DNA of 64,000 nucleotides from positions 2,976,001 through 3,040,000 of the forward strand of contig CAVWLA010000003.1 of NCBI GenBank assembly GCA_963755825.1, given 5' to 3'. The stretch is from DATBQN01 sp963755825 (lineage in GTDB: Bacteria > Acidobacteriota > Thermoanaerobaculia > Multivoradales > UBA5704). Both the position numbers and the translations under genes were made by a program. Positions 25,563 through 33,154 of the stretch are shown here, piece after piece. How positions within the stretch are numbered: position 1 is the stretch's first letter; each line of letters begins with the position of its first letter. The notes beneath the pieces are model-generated. The model saw only the letters and a program-made list of their open reading frames with translations, did not search any database and was not told the origin of the DNA.

Positions 25563-25584
25563 GCGGAAGCCCAGGGGCTTCCGC
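25563..25584 (+). promoter_or_regulatory. Leader hairpin before first YXWGXW gene
   Basis: GCGGAAGCCC and GGGCTTCCGC form a perfect 10-bp stem with two bases between the arms. It sits at the predicted 5' end of the transcript, 36 bases before the ATG. No U-run follows, so it is not a terminator; mRNA stability or translational control is possible. Confidence 0.55.
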
Positions 25585-25620
25585 CGCAACGATCGGAACG
25601 ACGCGAAAGGAGAGTTCGAT

Positions 25621-25992
25621 ATGTCCATCAAGAGAGTGCTCCTGCTCCTCGCCGCGGTCAGCGTCCTGAGCCTTGCCGCCGTCGCCTGCGGCCCGGCGGA
25701 GGTCGGTGTCGGCGGCATCGAGGTCGGCTTCGCCCCTCCGGGCCTGCAGGCGGAAGTGGCGGTCGACAGCCCCGGCCCGGGCTATGCCTGGGTGCCGGGC
25801 TATTACGACTGGCAGGGCGGCAACTACGTCTGGGTCGCGGGGACCTGGACCCGGCCGCCGCACGAGGGCGCCGTCTGGGTGGCTCCCACCTATGAGCAGC
25901 GCGGCTCGAAGTTCATGTACCACCGCGGCACCTGGCGCGACGGCCGCCGCGACGAGCATCGTGAAGATCATCACGACGATCATCACGGCTAG
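25621..25992 (+). CDS. YXWGXW-repeat lipoprotein, copy 1
   Basis: 123 residues with a good AAAGGAG ribosome binding site. The N-terminal lipoprotein signal ends in a lipobox-like SLAAVAC with Cys at about residue 23. The mature protein carries tryptophan/tyrosine-rich repeats (YAWVPGYYDWQGGNYVW, VAGTWTRPPHEGAVWV, FMYHRGTW) of the YXWGXW family. The tail DEHREDHHDDHHG is rich in His and Asp, suggesting metal binding. Expected in the periplasm or on the outer membrane. Next gene is a shorter paralogue; both follow a sigma54-like promoter. Function in the family is not established. Confidence 0.8.
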   Translation: MSIKRVLLLLAAVSVLSLAAVACGPAEVGVGGIEVGFAPPGLQAEVAVDSPGPGYAWVPGYYDWQGGNYVWVAGTWTRPPHEGAVWVAPTYEQRGSKFMYHRGTWRDGRRDEHREDHHDDHHG

Positions 25993-26040
25993 CTGACTGC
26001 GCGCCGGGGCGGCGGCGGGAACCGGGCGCCCGCCGCCGCA

Positions 26041-26063
26041 GGAAACCCCGCCCTGCGGGGTTC
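26041..26063 (+). promoter_or_regulatory. Leader hairpin before second YXWGXW gene
   Basis: GGAAACCCCGC pairs with GCGGGGTTCC across a three-base loop with one bulged A. It lies 25 bases before the TTG start and mirrors the hairpin before copy 1. No U-run. Confidence 0.5.
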
Positions 26064-26088
26064 CACGAAGGGAAGAAAGGAGGCTCTC

Positions 26089-26403
26089 TTGACGAACAAA
26101 CGGAACGTGCTCTCGCTCCTCGTCGTCGGCCTGCTGATCGCCAGTCTCACGGCGTGCTACTACCCGGTCCGCGGCGGCGTGCGCGTCGGCTTCGGACCCC
26201 CCGAGTTCCGCGCCGAGGTGGCGCTCGCGAGCCCGGGGCCCGGCTACTACTGGGTCCCCGGCTACTACGACTGGAACGGCGGCCGCTACGCCTGGGTCGC
26301 CGGCTCTTGGGCGAGGCCTCCCCACGAGCGCGCCGTCTGGGTGGCGCCGCGCTACGAGCGGCGCGGCCGCGGCTGGTACTACCACCGCGGCTTCTGGCGC
26401 TAG
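26089..26403 (+). CDS. YXWGXW-repeat lipoprotein, copy 2
   Basis: 104 residues. The TTG at 26089 is chosen because GAAAGGAGG is ideally spaced upstream. Signal peptide with lipobox-like ASLTAC (Cys at about 22). The mature part repeats YYWVPGYYDWNGGRYAWV, SWARPPHERAVWVAPRYE and WYYHRGFWR, matching copy 1 closely but lacking the His-rich tail. Tandem duplication with divergence of the C-terminus is the simplest reading. Located 96 bp after copy 1 and likely co-transcribed. Confidence 0.8.
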   Translation: MTNKRNVLSLLVVGLLIASLTACYYPVRGGVRVGFGPPEFRAEVALASPGPGYYWVPGYYDWNGGRYAWVAGSWARPPHERAVWVAPRYERRGRGWYYHRGFWR

Positions 26404-26428
26404 GCGGGGAGCGATGGCCGCCGGCCCC

Positions 26429-26525
26429 AGTGGCTCAGCTTGGTTCCGAGGACGGGCGCCTGGAAGGGCGTGAAGGGTGGGTGGGGCCGAAGGCGGCCGC
26501 CCGCAGGAGACCAAGCTGAGCCACT
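26429..26525. repeat. 16-bp inverted repeat, arms 65 bases apart
   Basis: AGTGGCTCAGCTTGGT (26429-26444) and its exact complement ACCAAGCTGAGCCACT (26510-26525) bound a GC-rich 65-base interior in the gap before the ABC transporter. Candidates are a small mobile-element remnant or a long stem-loop in the ABC gene leader. No transposase is nearby. Confidence 0.7.
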
Positions 26526-26579
26526 GCCCGGCCGCCGGCGTCGTCTGCTGATATCCTCGCAGACCGGAGGCCCGGCCCC

Positions 26580-28331
26580 GTGTACGCCCGTCTCGCATTC
26601 CTCTTCCCGTACTTCCGCCGCTACCGCACCAAGCTGGTGCTCGGCCTCGCGAGCATCCTGGCGGCGGCTCTCTGCGGCCTCCTCACCCCCCTCTACGTCG
26701 GTCGCGGCGTCGATGCGCTCAAGGCGTCCCTGGGGGCGGGGGCGGTCGCCCGCTACGCCCTCCTCGTCGTCGGCGCCTCGATCGTGCAGGGGGTCTTCAC
26801 CTACCTGCAGCGCCTCATCCTGGTGACGATGAGCCGCGACATCGAGTTCGACCTCCGCGACCTCTTCTTCGCCCAGCTCGAGAAGCAGCCGCAGGCGTTC
26901 TTCCAGCAGCGGCCGACCGGCGACCTGATGGCGCGGGCGACCAACGACCTGCAGGCCGTCCGCATGCTCTGCGGGCCGGCGATCATGTACAGCGCCAACA
27001 CCGTGATGACCGCCGCCGGGGCGCTCTTCTTCATGGTCCGCATCGACCTCCGGCTGACCCTGCTGGCGCTCTTCACCATGCCGCTCGTCGCCATCGCCAC
27101 CAACATCTTCGGCAGCCGCATCCACCGCCTCTTCGAGGTCGTGCAGGGACAGTTCGCCGGCATCTCGGCGCGGGTGCAGGAGAACTTCGCCGGCGTCCGC
27201 GTGGTGCGCGCCTACGCCCAGGAGCGCTCGGAGATCGCCGAGTTCGAGCGCCTGAACACCGAGTACGTGGAGGGCAACCGCGTCCTCACCTACTGGATCT
27301 CCGCCTTCCATCCGCTGCTCCAGGCGCTCATCGGCATCGGCTTCGCCGCGGTCCTCTGGTACGGCGGCGCGCTCGTCATGCGCGGCTCGATCACCGTCGG
27401 CGAGTTCGTCACCTTCAACGGCTTCGTCGGCAAGCTGATCTGGCCGATGATCGCCCTCGGCTGGGTCATCAACCTGGTGCAGCGCGGCACCGCCTCGCTG
27501 GGCCGCATGCGGAGCGTCTTCGACGCCGTCCCCACCATCGTCGACGAGGCGCCGCCGGGCGCCGAGACGCAGGGCGAGATCCAGGGCGCCGTCCGCTTCC
27601 GTGACCTCACCTTCTCCTATGCCGAGGGCGAGGCGCCGGTCCTCGCCGGCATCGATTTCCAGGCGCCGGCCGGGCACACCGTGGCGATCGTCGGCCGCAC
27701 CGGCTCCGGCAAGAGCACGCTCCTGTCGCTGATCCCGCGCCTCGTCGATCCGCCGCACGGCGCCCTCGCCGTCGACGGCGTCGACGTGCGGCGCCTGCCG
27801 CTCGCGGCGCTCCGCGGTGCGATCGGCATGGTGCCGCAGGAGACCTTCCTCTTCTCGGCGACGGTGGCCGAGAACATCGCCCTCGGGCGACCCGAGGCAG
27901 ACCGCGAGGAGATCGCCCTCGCCGCCCGCCTCGCCGGCCTCGAGGACGACCTGAGCGCCTTCCCGCACGGCCTCGACACCGTCGTCGGCGAGCGCGGCCT
28001 CACCCTCTCCGGCGGCCAGAAGCAGCGCGTGGCGCTGGCGCGCGCGCTGCTCCGCGAGCCGCGCATCCTGCTCCTCGACGACTGCCTGTCGGCGGTCGAC
28101 ACGCAGACCGAGGAGCGCATCCTGGGCAACCTCCGCCGCGTCTTCCGCGGGCGGACGGTCTTTCTCGTCTCCCACCGCATCTCGACGGTGCAGTCGGCCA
28201 ACCTCATCCTGGTGCTCGACCGCGGCCGCATCGTCGAGCGCGGCACGCACGCCGAGCTGCTGGCGGCCGGCGGCCTCTACGCCGAGCTCGACCAGCGGCA
28301 GCGGCTGGAAGAGGAGCTGGCGGCGGTCTGA
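26580..28331 (+). CDS. ABC-type exporter half-transporter (TMD-NBD fusion)
   Basis: 583 residues from a GTG with GGAGG upstream. Six transmembrane helices (residues ~15-310), then a nucleotide-binding domain: Walker A GRTGSGKST near 380, Q-loop MVPQETFLFSATV, signature LSGGQKQRVALARALL, Walker B ILLLDD near 496-501, H-loop LVSHRIST. The catalytic Glu after Walker B is Asp501 (LLLDDCLSAVD). This degenerate site is typical of one half of heterodimeric exporters such as TM287/288 or YheI/YheH. No second half is next to it. Substrate is unknown; lipid or drug export are possible. Confidence 0.9.
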   Translation: MYARLAFLFPYFRRYRTKLVLGLASILAAALCGLLTPLYVGRGVDALKASLGAGAVARYALLVVGASIVQGVFTYLQRLILVTMSRDIEFDLRDLFFAQLEKQPQAFFQQRPTGDLMARATNDLQAVRMLCGPAIMYSANTVMTAAGALFFMVRIDLRLTLLALFTMPLVAIATNIFGSRIHRLFEVVQGQFAGISARVQENFAGVRVVRAYAQERSEIAEFERLNTEYVEGNRVLTYWISAFHPLLQALIGIGFAAVLWYGGALVMRGSITVGEFVTFNGFVGKLIWPMIALGWVINLVQRGTASLGRMRSVFDAVPTIVDEAPPGAETQGEIQGAVRFRDLTFSYAEGEAPVLAGIDFQAPAGHTVAIVGRTGSGKSTLLSLIPRLVDPPHGALAVDGVDVRRLPLAALRGAIGMVPQETFLFSATVAENIALGRPEADREEIALAARLAGLEDDLSAFPHGLDTVVGERGLTLSGGQKQRVALARALLREPRILLLDDCLSAVDTQTEERILGNLRRVFRGRTVFLVSHRISTVQSANLILVLDRGRIVERGTHAELLAAGGLYAELDQRQRLEEELAAV

Positions 28332-28373
28332 CGAGCGGTCGGCTCTAGAACCACGATCGAGAGGGGGTGGACG

Positions 28374-29282
28374 GTGCGCATCGTGATCACGGGTGGGAGC
28401 GGGCTGATCGGCGGCGCGGCGGCGCGCGAGCTGGCAGCGGCGGGCCACGAGGTCGTCGTGCTGAGCCGCGATCCCGGCAGGGTGACCGGCCTGCCGGCGG
28501 GCGCCCGCGCGGCGCGCTGGGACGGCCTCACCGCGGCGGGCTGGGCGGATCTCCTCACCGCCGATTGCGCCATCGTCCATCTCGCCGGCGAGAGCATCGC
28601 CGAGGGGCGGTGGACGGAGGACAAGAAGCGGCGCATCCGCGACAGCCGGGTGCGCTCGGGCGAGGCGGTGATGGCCGCCCTCCGCGAGGCCAAACAGAAG
28701 CCGCGCCTCCTCCTCCAGGGCTCGGCGGTCGGCTACTACGGGCCCTGCGGCGACGAGCTCGTCGCCGAGGACCATGCGGCCGGCAGCGACTTCCTCGCCA
28801 CGGTCTGCAGCGAATGGGAGGCGTCGACCGCCGAGGCGGAGGCGCTCGGCGTGCGGCGGGCGATCCTCCGCACCGGCGTCGTCCTGGCGCGGCAGGGCGG
28901 CGCGCTCGGCAAGATGATCCTCCCCATCCGGCTACTGGTCGGTGGCCCGCTCGGCGACGGCCGCCAGTGGCTCCCTTGGATCCACCTCGCCGACGAGGTG
29001 GGGGCCATCCGCTTCCTCGTCGAGCACGAGGCGGCGGCCGGCCCCTTCAACCTCTCGTCGCCGGCGCCGGTCACCAACCGCGACTTCACCCGCACCGCCG
29101 GCCGGCTGCTCCACCGGCCCGCCTTCCTGCCGGCGCCGGCCTTCGCGCTCCATCTCGCCCTCGGCGAGATGGCGGCGATGGTCCTCCATGGACAGCGCCA
29201 GGTGCCGCGCCGCCTGCAGGAGCACGGCTACGCCTTCCGCTTCCCCTCTCTCGAAGCGGCGCTGCGGGATCTGCTGGACTAG
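28374..29282 (+). CDS. TIGR01777-type NAD-dependent epimerase/dehydratase
   Basis: 302 residues from a GTG with AGAGGGGG upstream. Extended SDR fold: RIVITGGSGLIGGAAARELA (dinucleotide binding), HLAGESIAEGRW, SRVRSGEAVMAAL, GSAVGYYG (catalytic Tyr), RTGVVLARQGGALGKM and a C-terminal DUF1731-like part ending FRFPSLEAALRDLL. Matches the YfcH/SULA-like family of unknown substrate. Followed 37 bp later by a START-like protein, probably in one operon. Confidence 0.88.
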   Translation: MRIVITGGSGLIGGAAARELAAAGHEVVVLSRDPGRVTGLPAGARAARWDGLTAAGWADLLTADCAIVHLAGESIAEGRWTEDKKRRIRDSRVRSGEAVMAALREAKQKPRLLLQGSAVGYYGPCGDELVAEDHAAGSDFLATVCSEWEASTAEAEALGVRRAILRTGVVLARQGGALGKMILPIRLLVGGPLGDGRQWLPWIHLADEVGAIRFLVEHEAAAGPFNLSSPAPVTNRDFTRTAGRLLHRPAFLPAPAFALHLALGEMAAMVLHGQRQVPRRLQEHGYAFRFPSLEAALRDLLD

Positions 29283-29319
29283 TGGCGCTCCCAGCCCTCT
29301 CTCCCGAGCCGCCGCGCCG

Positions 29320-29784
29320 ATGACCGAGGCGATCCGCCAGGGCGACATCCCGGGCGTGCAGCTGCGCTGCCGGCAGAGCCTCGACCTCTCCCCGGACGAA
29401 GCCTGGCGCTGGCTCGCCGAGCCGGCGCTCCTCGCGCGTTGGCTCGCCGACGAGGCGGCGGTCGAGCCGGGCCCCGGCGGCTCGCTGGCGCTCGCGAGCG
29501 CCGGCGAGGGCGCGGGCGCTCCCTACCGCGAGCGCGGCACGACGATCGAGCTCCTGCCGCCGCGCCGCTGGGTGCTCGCCTTCGAGCGCCTGGACGCCGG
29601 CTGGGGCGCCTCGACGCGCCTCGCCCTCGAGCTCCATCCGCGCGAGGGCGGCACCGAGCTCGACGTCCTGCAGAGCGGCTTCCAGCGCCTGCCGCTGTCG
29701 CTCTGCCTGACCGCCTGGGAGCGCTACCGCTCCCGCTGGCGCGCCGCGCTCCGCCGGCTCGCTGCTGCCGCTGCTGCCGGCTGA
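29320..29784 (+). CDS. START/SRPBCC (AHSA1-like) domain protein
   Basis: 154 residues from the ATG at 29320. The start of the fold (LRCRQSLDLSPDEAWRWLAEPALLARWLAD) and the later RERGTTIELLPPRRWVLAFERLDAGWGAS, given here in part, fit AHSA1-like SRPBCC domains with a hydrophobic ligand pocket. The end ELDVLQSGFQRLP and CLTAWERYRSRWRAAL is also typical. Ligand and role are unknown. It follows the epimerase-like gene; its end faces the TonB-receptor terminator. Confidence 0.75.
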   Translation: MTEAIRQGDIPGVQLRCRQSLDLSPDEAWRWLAEPALLARWLADEAAVEPGPGGSLALASAGEGAGAPYRERGTTIELLPPRRWVLAFERLDAGWGASTRLALELHPREGGTELDVLQSGFQRLPLSLCLTAWERYRSRWRAALRRLAAAAAAG

Positions 29785-29808
29785 TCCGCCCGCCGTACTT
29801 CCTCTGCG

Positions 29809-29841
29809 CAAAGAAAAAGCCCCGGCCAGGCGGCCGGGGCT
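29809..29841 (-). terminator. Rho-independent terminator of the TonB/Oar-type receptor
   Basis: Stem AGCCCCGGCC/GGCCGGGGCT (10 bp, four-base loop AGGC on the plus strand) followed on the minus strand by TTTTTCTTT. It starts 25 bases after the receptor stop. Confidence 0.85.
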
Positions 29842-29866
29842 CGGGGATTCGACAGCCGTTGAGCGG

Positions 29867-32854
29867 CTAGAAGCGCACGCCGACCGAGAAGCGGAAGGTG
29901 CGCGGCTGCTGGTAGGCGAGCGGGTTGACCGCCTTGCCGAAGCTCGGGCCCTTCTGCCAGTTCACCCCCTCGACCGGCTTGGTGGTCAGCGGGTTGAAGG
30001 GGCGGCAGGTGCCCGGGCCGCCGCCGGCGCCGGCGTGGGCGCAGGTGCCGCCGTTGTCGGCGTCGAAGATCGTGGTGTTGAAGTAGCGCGAGTCGGTGGT
30101 GTCGATGTTGTGGCCGTTCAAGACGTTGATGATCTGCGGGCTGAGGAAGAAGTCGAGCTTGGAGAACTTGAGCTCGTAGTTGAGGGCGATGTCGGTGCGG
30201 AACACGTTGTCGGTGCGGAAGGCGGCGCGCGGCGAGAAGTAGTAGTTGATGAGCCCCGTGGTCGGCGGCGTGACGTAGCCCGGGTTGGGGACGATCGGCA
30301 CCGACGGCGTCACCGTCTTGTCGACGAAGGTGATGGTCTGCAGGGCCTGATAGGGGAGGCCCGAGAAGAAGCTCTGCAGCAGGCTGACGCTCAGCGAGTG
30401 ATGGTCGGTCGAGATCGGCGTGTAGATGCCGTAGAGGTTGACCTTGTGGCGCTGGTCGACGGCGAGGTCGCCCTTGGGGATGTTCCAGCTCGCCTCGCGG
30501 TACTCCGGCCAGCGGGTGAAGTCCGAGGGGATGGGGCCGGAGCCGAAGGTCTCGCCGTCGAAGTTGCCGTAGGCGTGGGAGATCGTCCAGCCGCCGCCGA
30601 AATCGAAGGGGGCGAGGCGGTAGCGCGCCTGGATGTCGAGGCCGTCGTAGCGGCGCTCGAGGTTCTTGTTGTCGTTGACGACGAGGGTGAGGTCGGAGGG
30701 CCCGCCCGGGGTCGTCACCCGCCCGGTGCCGAGGTTGGTCTCCTGGGCGTAGAAATCGGTGAAGTTGCGGTGGATGAAGTCGGCGCGGATGAGGCCGTGG
30801 GCACCCAGGCGCTTGGTGAGGCCCAGGGTGTACTCCTGGACGTTCGGCGAGTTGAGCGAGCTGCGGATGACGGTGTTGAGGCCGGGGATCGTGACCTGGA
30901 TCAGGTCCTTGGTGTCGTGGATGCCGCCGACGCTGTTGAACCAGTTGAAGAGAGCGCGGATGGCATCGTCCTGCGACAGGCCGGCGAGCGCCGGGCCGCC
31001 GTAGGTCCACTGGAAGGTCGCCGGCTGCCCGGCGGCGGTGGTGCTGTCGGCGATGCTGTTGGCGATCGCCGCCACGTACTTGCCGTAGGAGGCGTTGATC
31101 TGCCAGTCGCCGTTGGCCTTGGGGTCGTAGACGGCGGCGAGGCGCGGCGACAGCGCGCTGTCGCTCGCCACCAGATGGCCGCCCGAATCGCGGCCGTCGT
31201 TCTTGTCGTAGCGCAGGCCGAGGTTGAAGGTGAAGCGGTCGTTCAGGTGCCAGGAATCGTTGACGAAGGCCGAGTCGGTCCTGAAGTCGGTCCCCTGGCT
31301 GTCCTTGGTGATGGGGTTGTACTGGATGATGGTCGAGCCCGGGTTGAAGACCGGCAGGATGTCGCCCCCCGAGGTGATCGTGGCGGTGGTGCCGAGGATC
31401 CGGAAGTCGCTCCCCGACTGGTGGTTGTTGACCTGCCGGATGTCCTTGAACTGATCGAGCCCGCCGACCAGCTCGTGGGTGCCGGCGCCCGCCGTGGAGA
31501 GGAAGTACGAGCCCTTGACCAGGCCGTCCTTGTTGTCGCGGTGCTCGGGGCCGCAGACGCCGCAGAAGGTCGGGCTGTGGTAACGGGCGCTGTTGAGCTG
31601 GCGGGCGATCAAGAGGGTGCCGTCGATGAGGTCGGTCGAGGGGGCCCCCGAGCCGATGAAGCTGAACTTGCGCTGCGAGTACTGGCCGGTGAGGTAGAAG
31701 TCCTTGGCGAAGATTCCCGAGTAGTTGGCGGTGGCGAGCTCCGCCGGCACCTCGCGGGTGTAGACGCTGGCCGTGTCGAGGATGGTGCCGAACGAGTTGC
31801 CCGGCTGCGTCTCGTCGATCTTGATGTACGAGGCGATCAGCGAGTGCTGCGGGTTGAGCGCCGCGGTGAGCTTGCCCTCGTAGCGCTTCTGGTTGTCGCC
31901 GACGTCGTAGGGGACGAGCGTCGGCGCGGCGGTGAAAGCCGTCGTGGTGCGGTCGAACTGGCGGCCGGCGGCGAAGAACCACAGGCGGTCCTTGAGGGCC
32001 GGTCCGCCGAGGGTCGCCTCGTAGGTGGGGATCGTCTTGTCGGTCTGCACGGTGGTGAGCGGCGTCTTCGCCTGCCAGCTCTGGTTGTTGAGGCTGGTGC
32101 GGAAAGAGCCGCTGAAGTCGTTGCCGCCCGACTTGGTGATGATGTTGACGACGCCGCCCGAGAAGCGGCCGTACTCGGCGGAGACGGCGGCCGAGGCGGT
32201 GGTCGTCTCCTGCACGGCGTCCTCGATGAAGAGGTCGAAGGCCTGGCCGCGGATGTTCTCGTTGACGGTCACTCCGTTGACCAGGAAGAGACTCTCGAAG
32301 CTCATCGCGCCGGAGATGCTGAAGGAGCCGAGCTGGGTGTCCGACCCCTTGCCGGGCCCCGTCGCGTGGACGCCGGGGGCGAGCGCGACGATGTCCTCGA
32401 GGGTGCGCTGGTTGGGCAGCGCGTCGACCAGCTTCTGGGTGAAGGTGGTCGCCGACTGCACCCCCTCGGAGATGGTCTCGAGGTTGCCGGTGACGACGAT
32501 CTCCTCCTTCATCCGCGTCACCGACAGCTCGGCGTCGCGCGTCGTCTCCTGCGCCGCGGCGACGGTCGCCGGCAGCTTGACGTTGTCGAGGCCCTGGAGC
32601 TCGAAGCTGACAGTGTACTCGCCGGGCGGCAGCGCCGCGAACAGGTAGTCGCCGTTGGCGGAGCTCACTGTCGAGCGGCTGCCCTGCAGGTTGGGCGAGG
32701 TGGCGGTCACCGTCACGCCGGGGAGCGGTTTGCCCTCGTTGGTGACGCGCCCGGTCAGCACCCCGGTGGGGTTCTGGGCCAGGGCCGGCCCAGCGAGGGC
32801 CAGCGCCAACGCCAGCGTCAGCGCCAAGCCGAGGAACGTAGCTCTGCGTCTCAT
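29867..32854 (-). CDS. Outer-membrane TonB-dependent receptor with carboxypeptidase-regulatory N-domain (Oar-like)
   Basis: 995 residues from the ATG at 32854 with AAAGGAG upstream. Signal peptide (residues 1-~27, LALALALAGPALAQ). A carboxypeptidase-regulatory-like Ig fold follows (~28-110: GVLTGRVTNEGKPLPGVTVTA, in part, and GDYLFAALPPGEYTV). The plug domain has EEIVVTGN and QRTLEDIVALAPGV, and the 22-strand barrel ends in the outer-membrane signature RTFRFSVGVRF. Such Oar-like receptors are abundant in Acidobacteriota; the substrate (peptide, glycan or siderophore) is unknown. It is monocistronic, with a sigma54-like promoter and a strong terminator. Confidence 0.93.
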   Translation of the reverse strand: MRRRATFLGLALTLALALALAGPALAQNPTGVLTGRVTNEGKPLPGVTVTATSPNLQGSRSTVSSANGDYLFAALPPGEYTVSFELQGLDNVKLPATVAAAQETTRDAELSVTRMKEEIVVTGNLETISEGVQSATTFTQKLVDALPNQRTLEDIVALAPGVHATGPGKGSDTQLGSFSISGAMSFESLFLVNGVTVNENIRGQAFDLFIEDAVQETTTASAAVSAEYGRFSGGVVNIITKSGGNDFSGSFRTSLNNQSWQAKTPLTTVQTDKTIPTYEATLGGPALKDRLWFFAAGRQFDRTTTAFTAAPTLVPYDVGDNQKRYEGKLTAALNPQHSLIASYIKIDETQPGNSFGTILDTASVYTREVPAELATANYSGIFAKDFYLTGQYSQRKFSFIGSGAPSTDLIDGTLLIARQLNSARYHSPTFCGVCGPEHRDNKDGLVKGSYFLSTAGAGTHELVGGLDQFKDIRQVNNHQSGSDFRILGTTATITSGGDILPVFNPGSTIIQYNPITKDSQGTDFRTDSAFVNDSWHLNDRFTFNLGLRYDKNDGRDSGGHLVASDSALSPRLAAVYDPKANGDWQINASYGKYVAAIANSIADSTTAAGQPATFQWTYGGPALAGLSQDDAIRALFNWFNSVGGIHDTKDLIQVTIPGLNTVIRSSLNSPNVQEYTLGLTKRLGAHGLIRADFIHRNFTDFYAQETNLGTGRVTTPGGPSDLTLVVNDNKNLERRYDGLDIQARYRLAPFDFGGGWTISHAYGNFDGETFGSGPIPSDFTRWPEYREASWNIPKGDLAVDQRHKVNLYGIYTPISTDHHSLSVSLLQSFFSGLPYQALQTITFVDKTVTPSVPIVPNPGYVTPPTTGLINYYFSPRAAFRTDNVFRTDIALNYELKFSKLDFFLSPQIINVLNGHNIDTTDSRYFNTTIFDADNGGTCAHAGAGGGPGTCRPFNPLTTKPVEGVNWQKGPSFGKAVNPLAYQQPRTFRFSVGVRF

Positions 32855-33008
32855 CGGAAAGACTCCTTTCGAGATCTGCCCCACGCCGCGCGCGCAGGGC
32901 GAAGCGATATCGCTCGCCGTCCCGAAGGGCGGCGAGCGTCATGGCCCAGCAGATCTCCCGCGCTCTCCGGCCGCGGGCAGGTCAGGCTTTAAGTGAGAAG
33001 ACGCTAAG

Positions 33009-33023
33009 GCAATTGTTATGCCA
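33009..33023 (-). promoter_or_regulatory. Sigma54-like promoter of the Oar-type receptor
   Basis: On the minus strand TGGCATAACAATTGC keeps GG-N10-GC spacing and the TTGC -12 element. The -24 element has one mismatch (TGGCAT for TGGCAC). It would give a ~145-base leader. A TTGACT at 33053-33048 could instead be a sigma70 -35, but no good -10 is at the right distance. The rest of 32855-33154 is non-coding. Confidence 0.4.
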
Positions 33024-33154
33024 GCGCTTACGATTTACCGGGCGCCAGTCAAGGGCTTGCAGCGAGGAGACTTGGCGGGGGCGGGTCGGCGGCGTGCAGG
33101 CCGCCGATGCGGAATTTTGATTCAGGCGCTCCAAAAATATGGAGCGTCGGGCGG

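Noticed and set aside
29724..32942. Long out-of-frame and antisense open frames over the TonB receptor
   Set aside because: The frame ending at 29867 has signal peptide, regulatory Ig domain, plug and barrel signature; the others have no recognisable domain.
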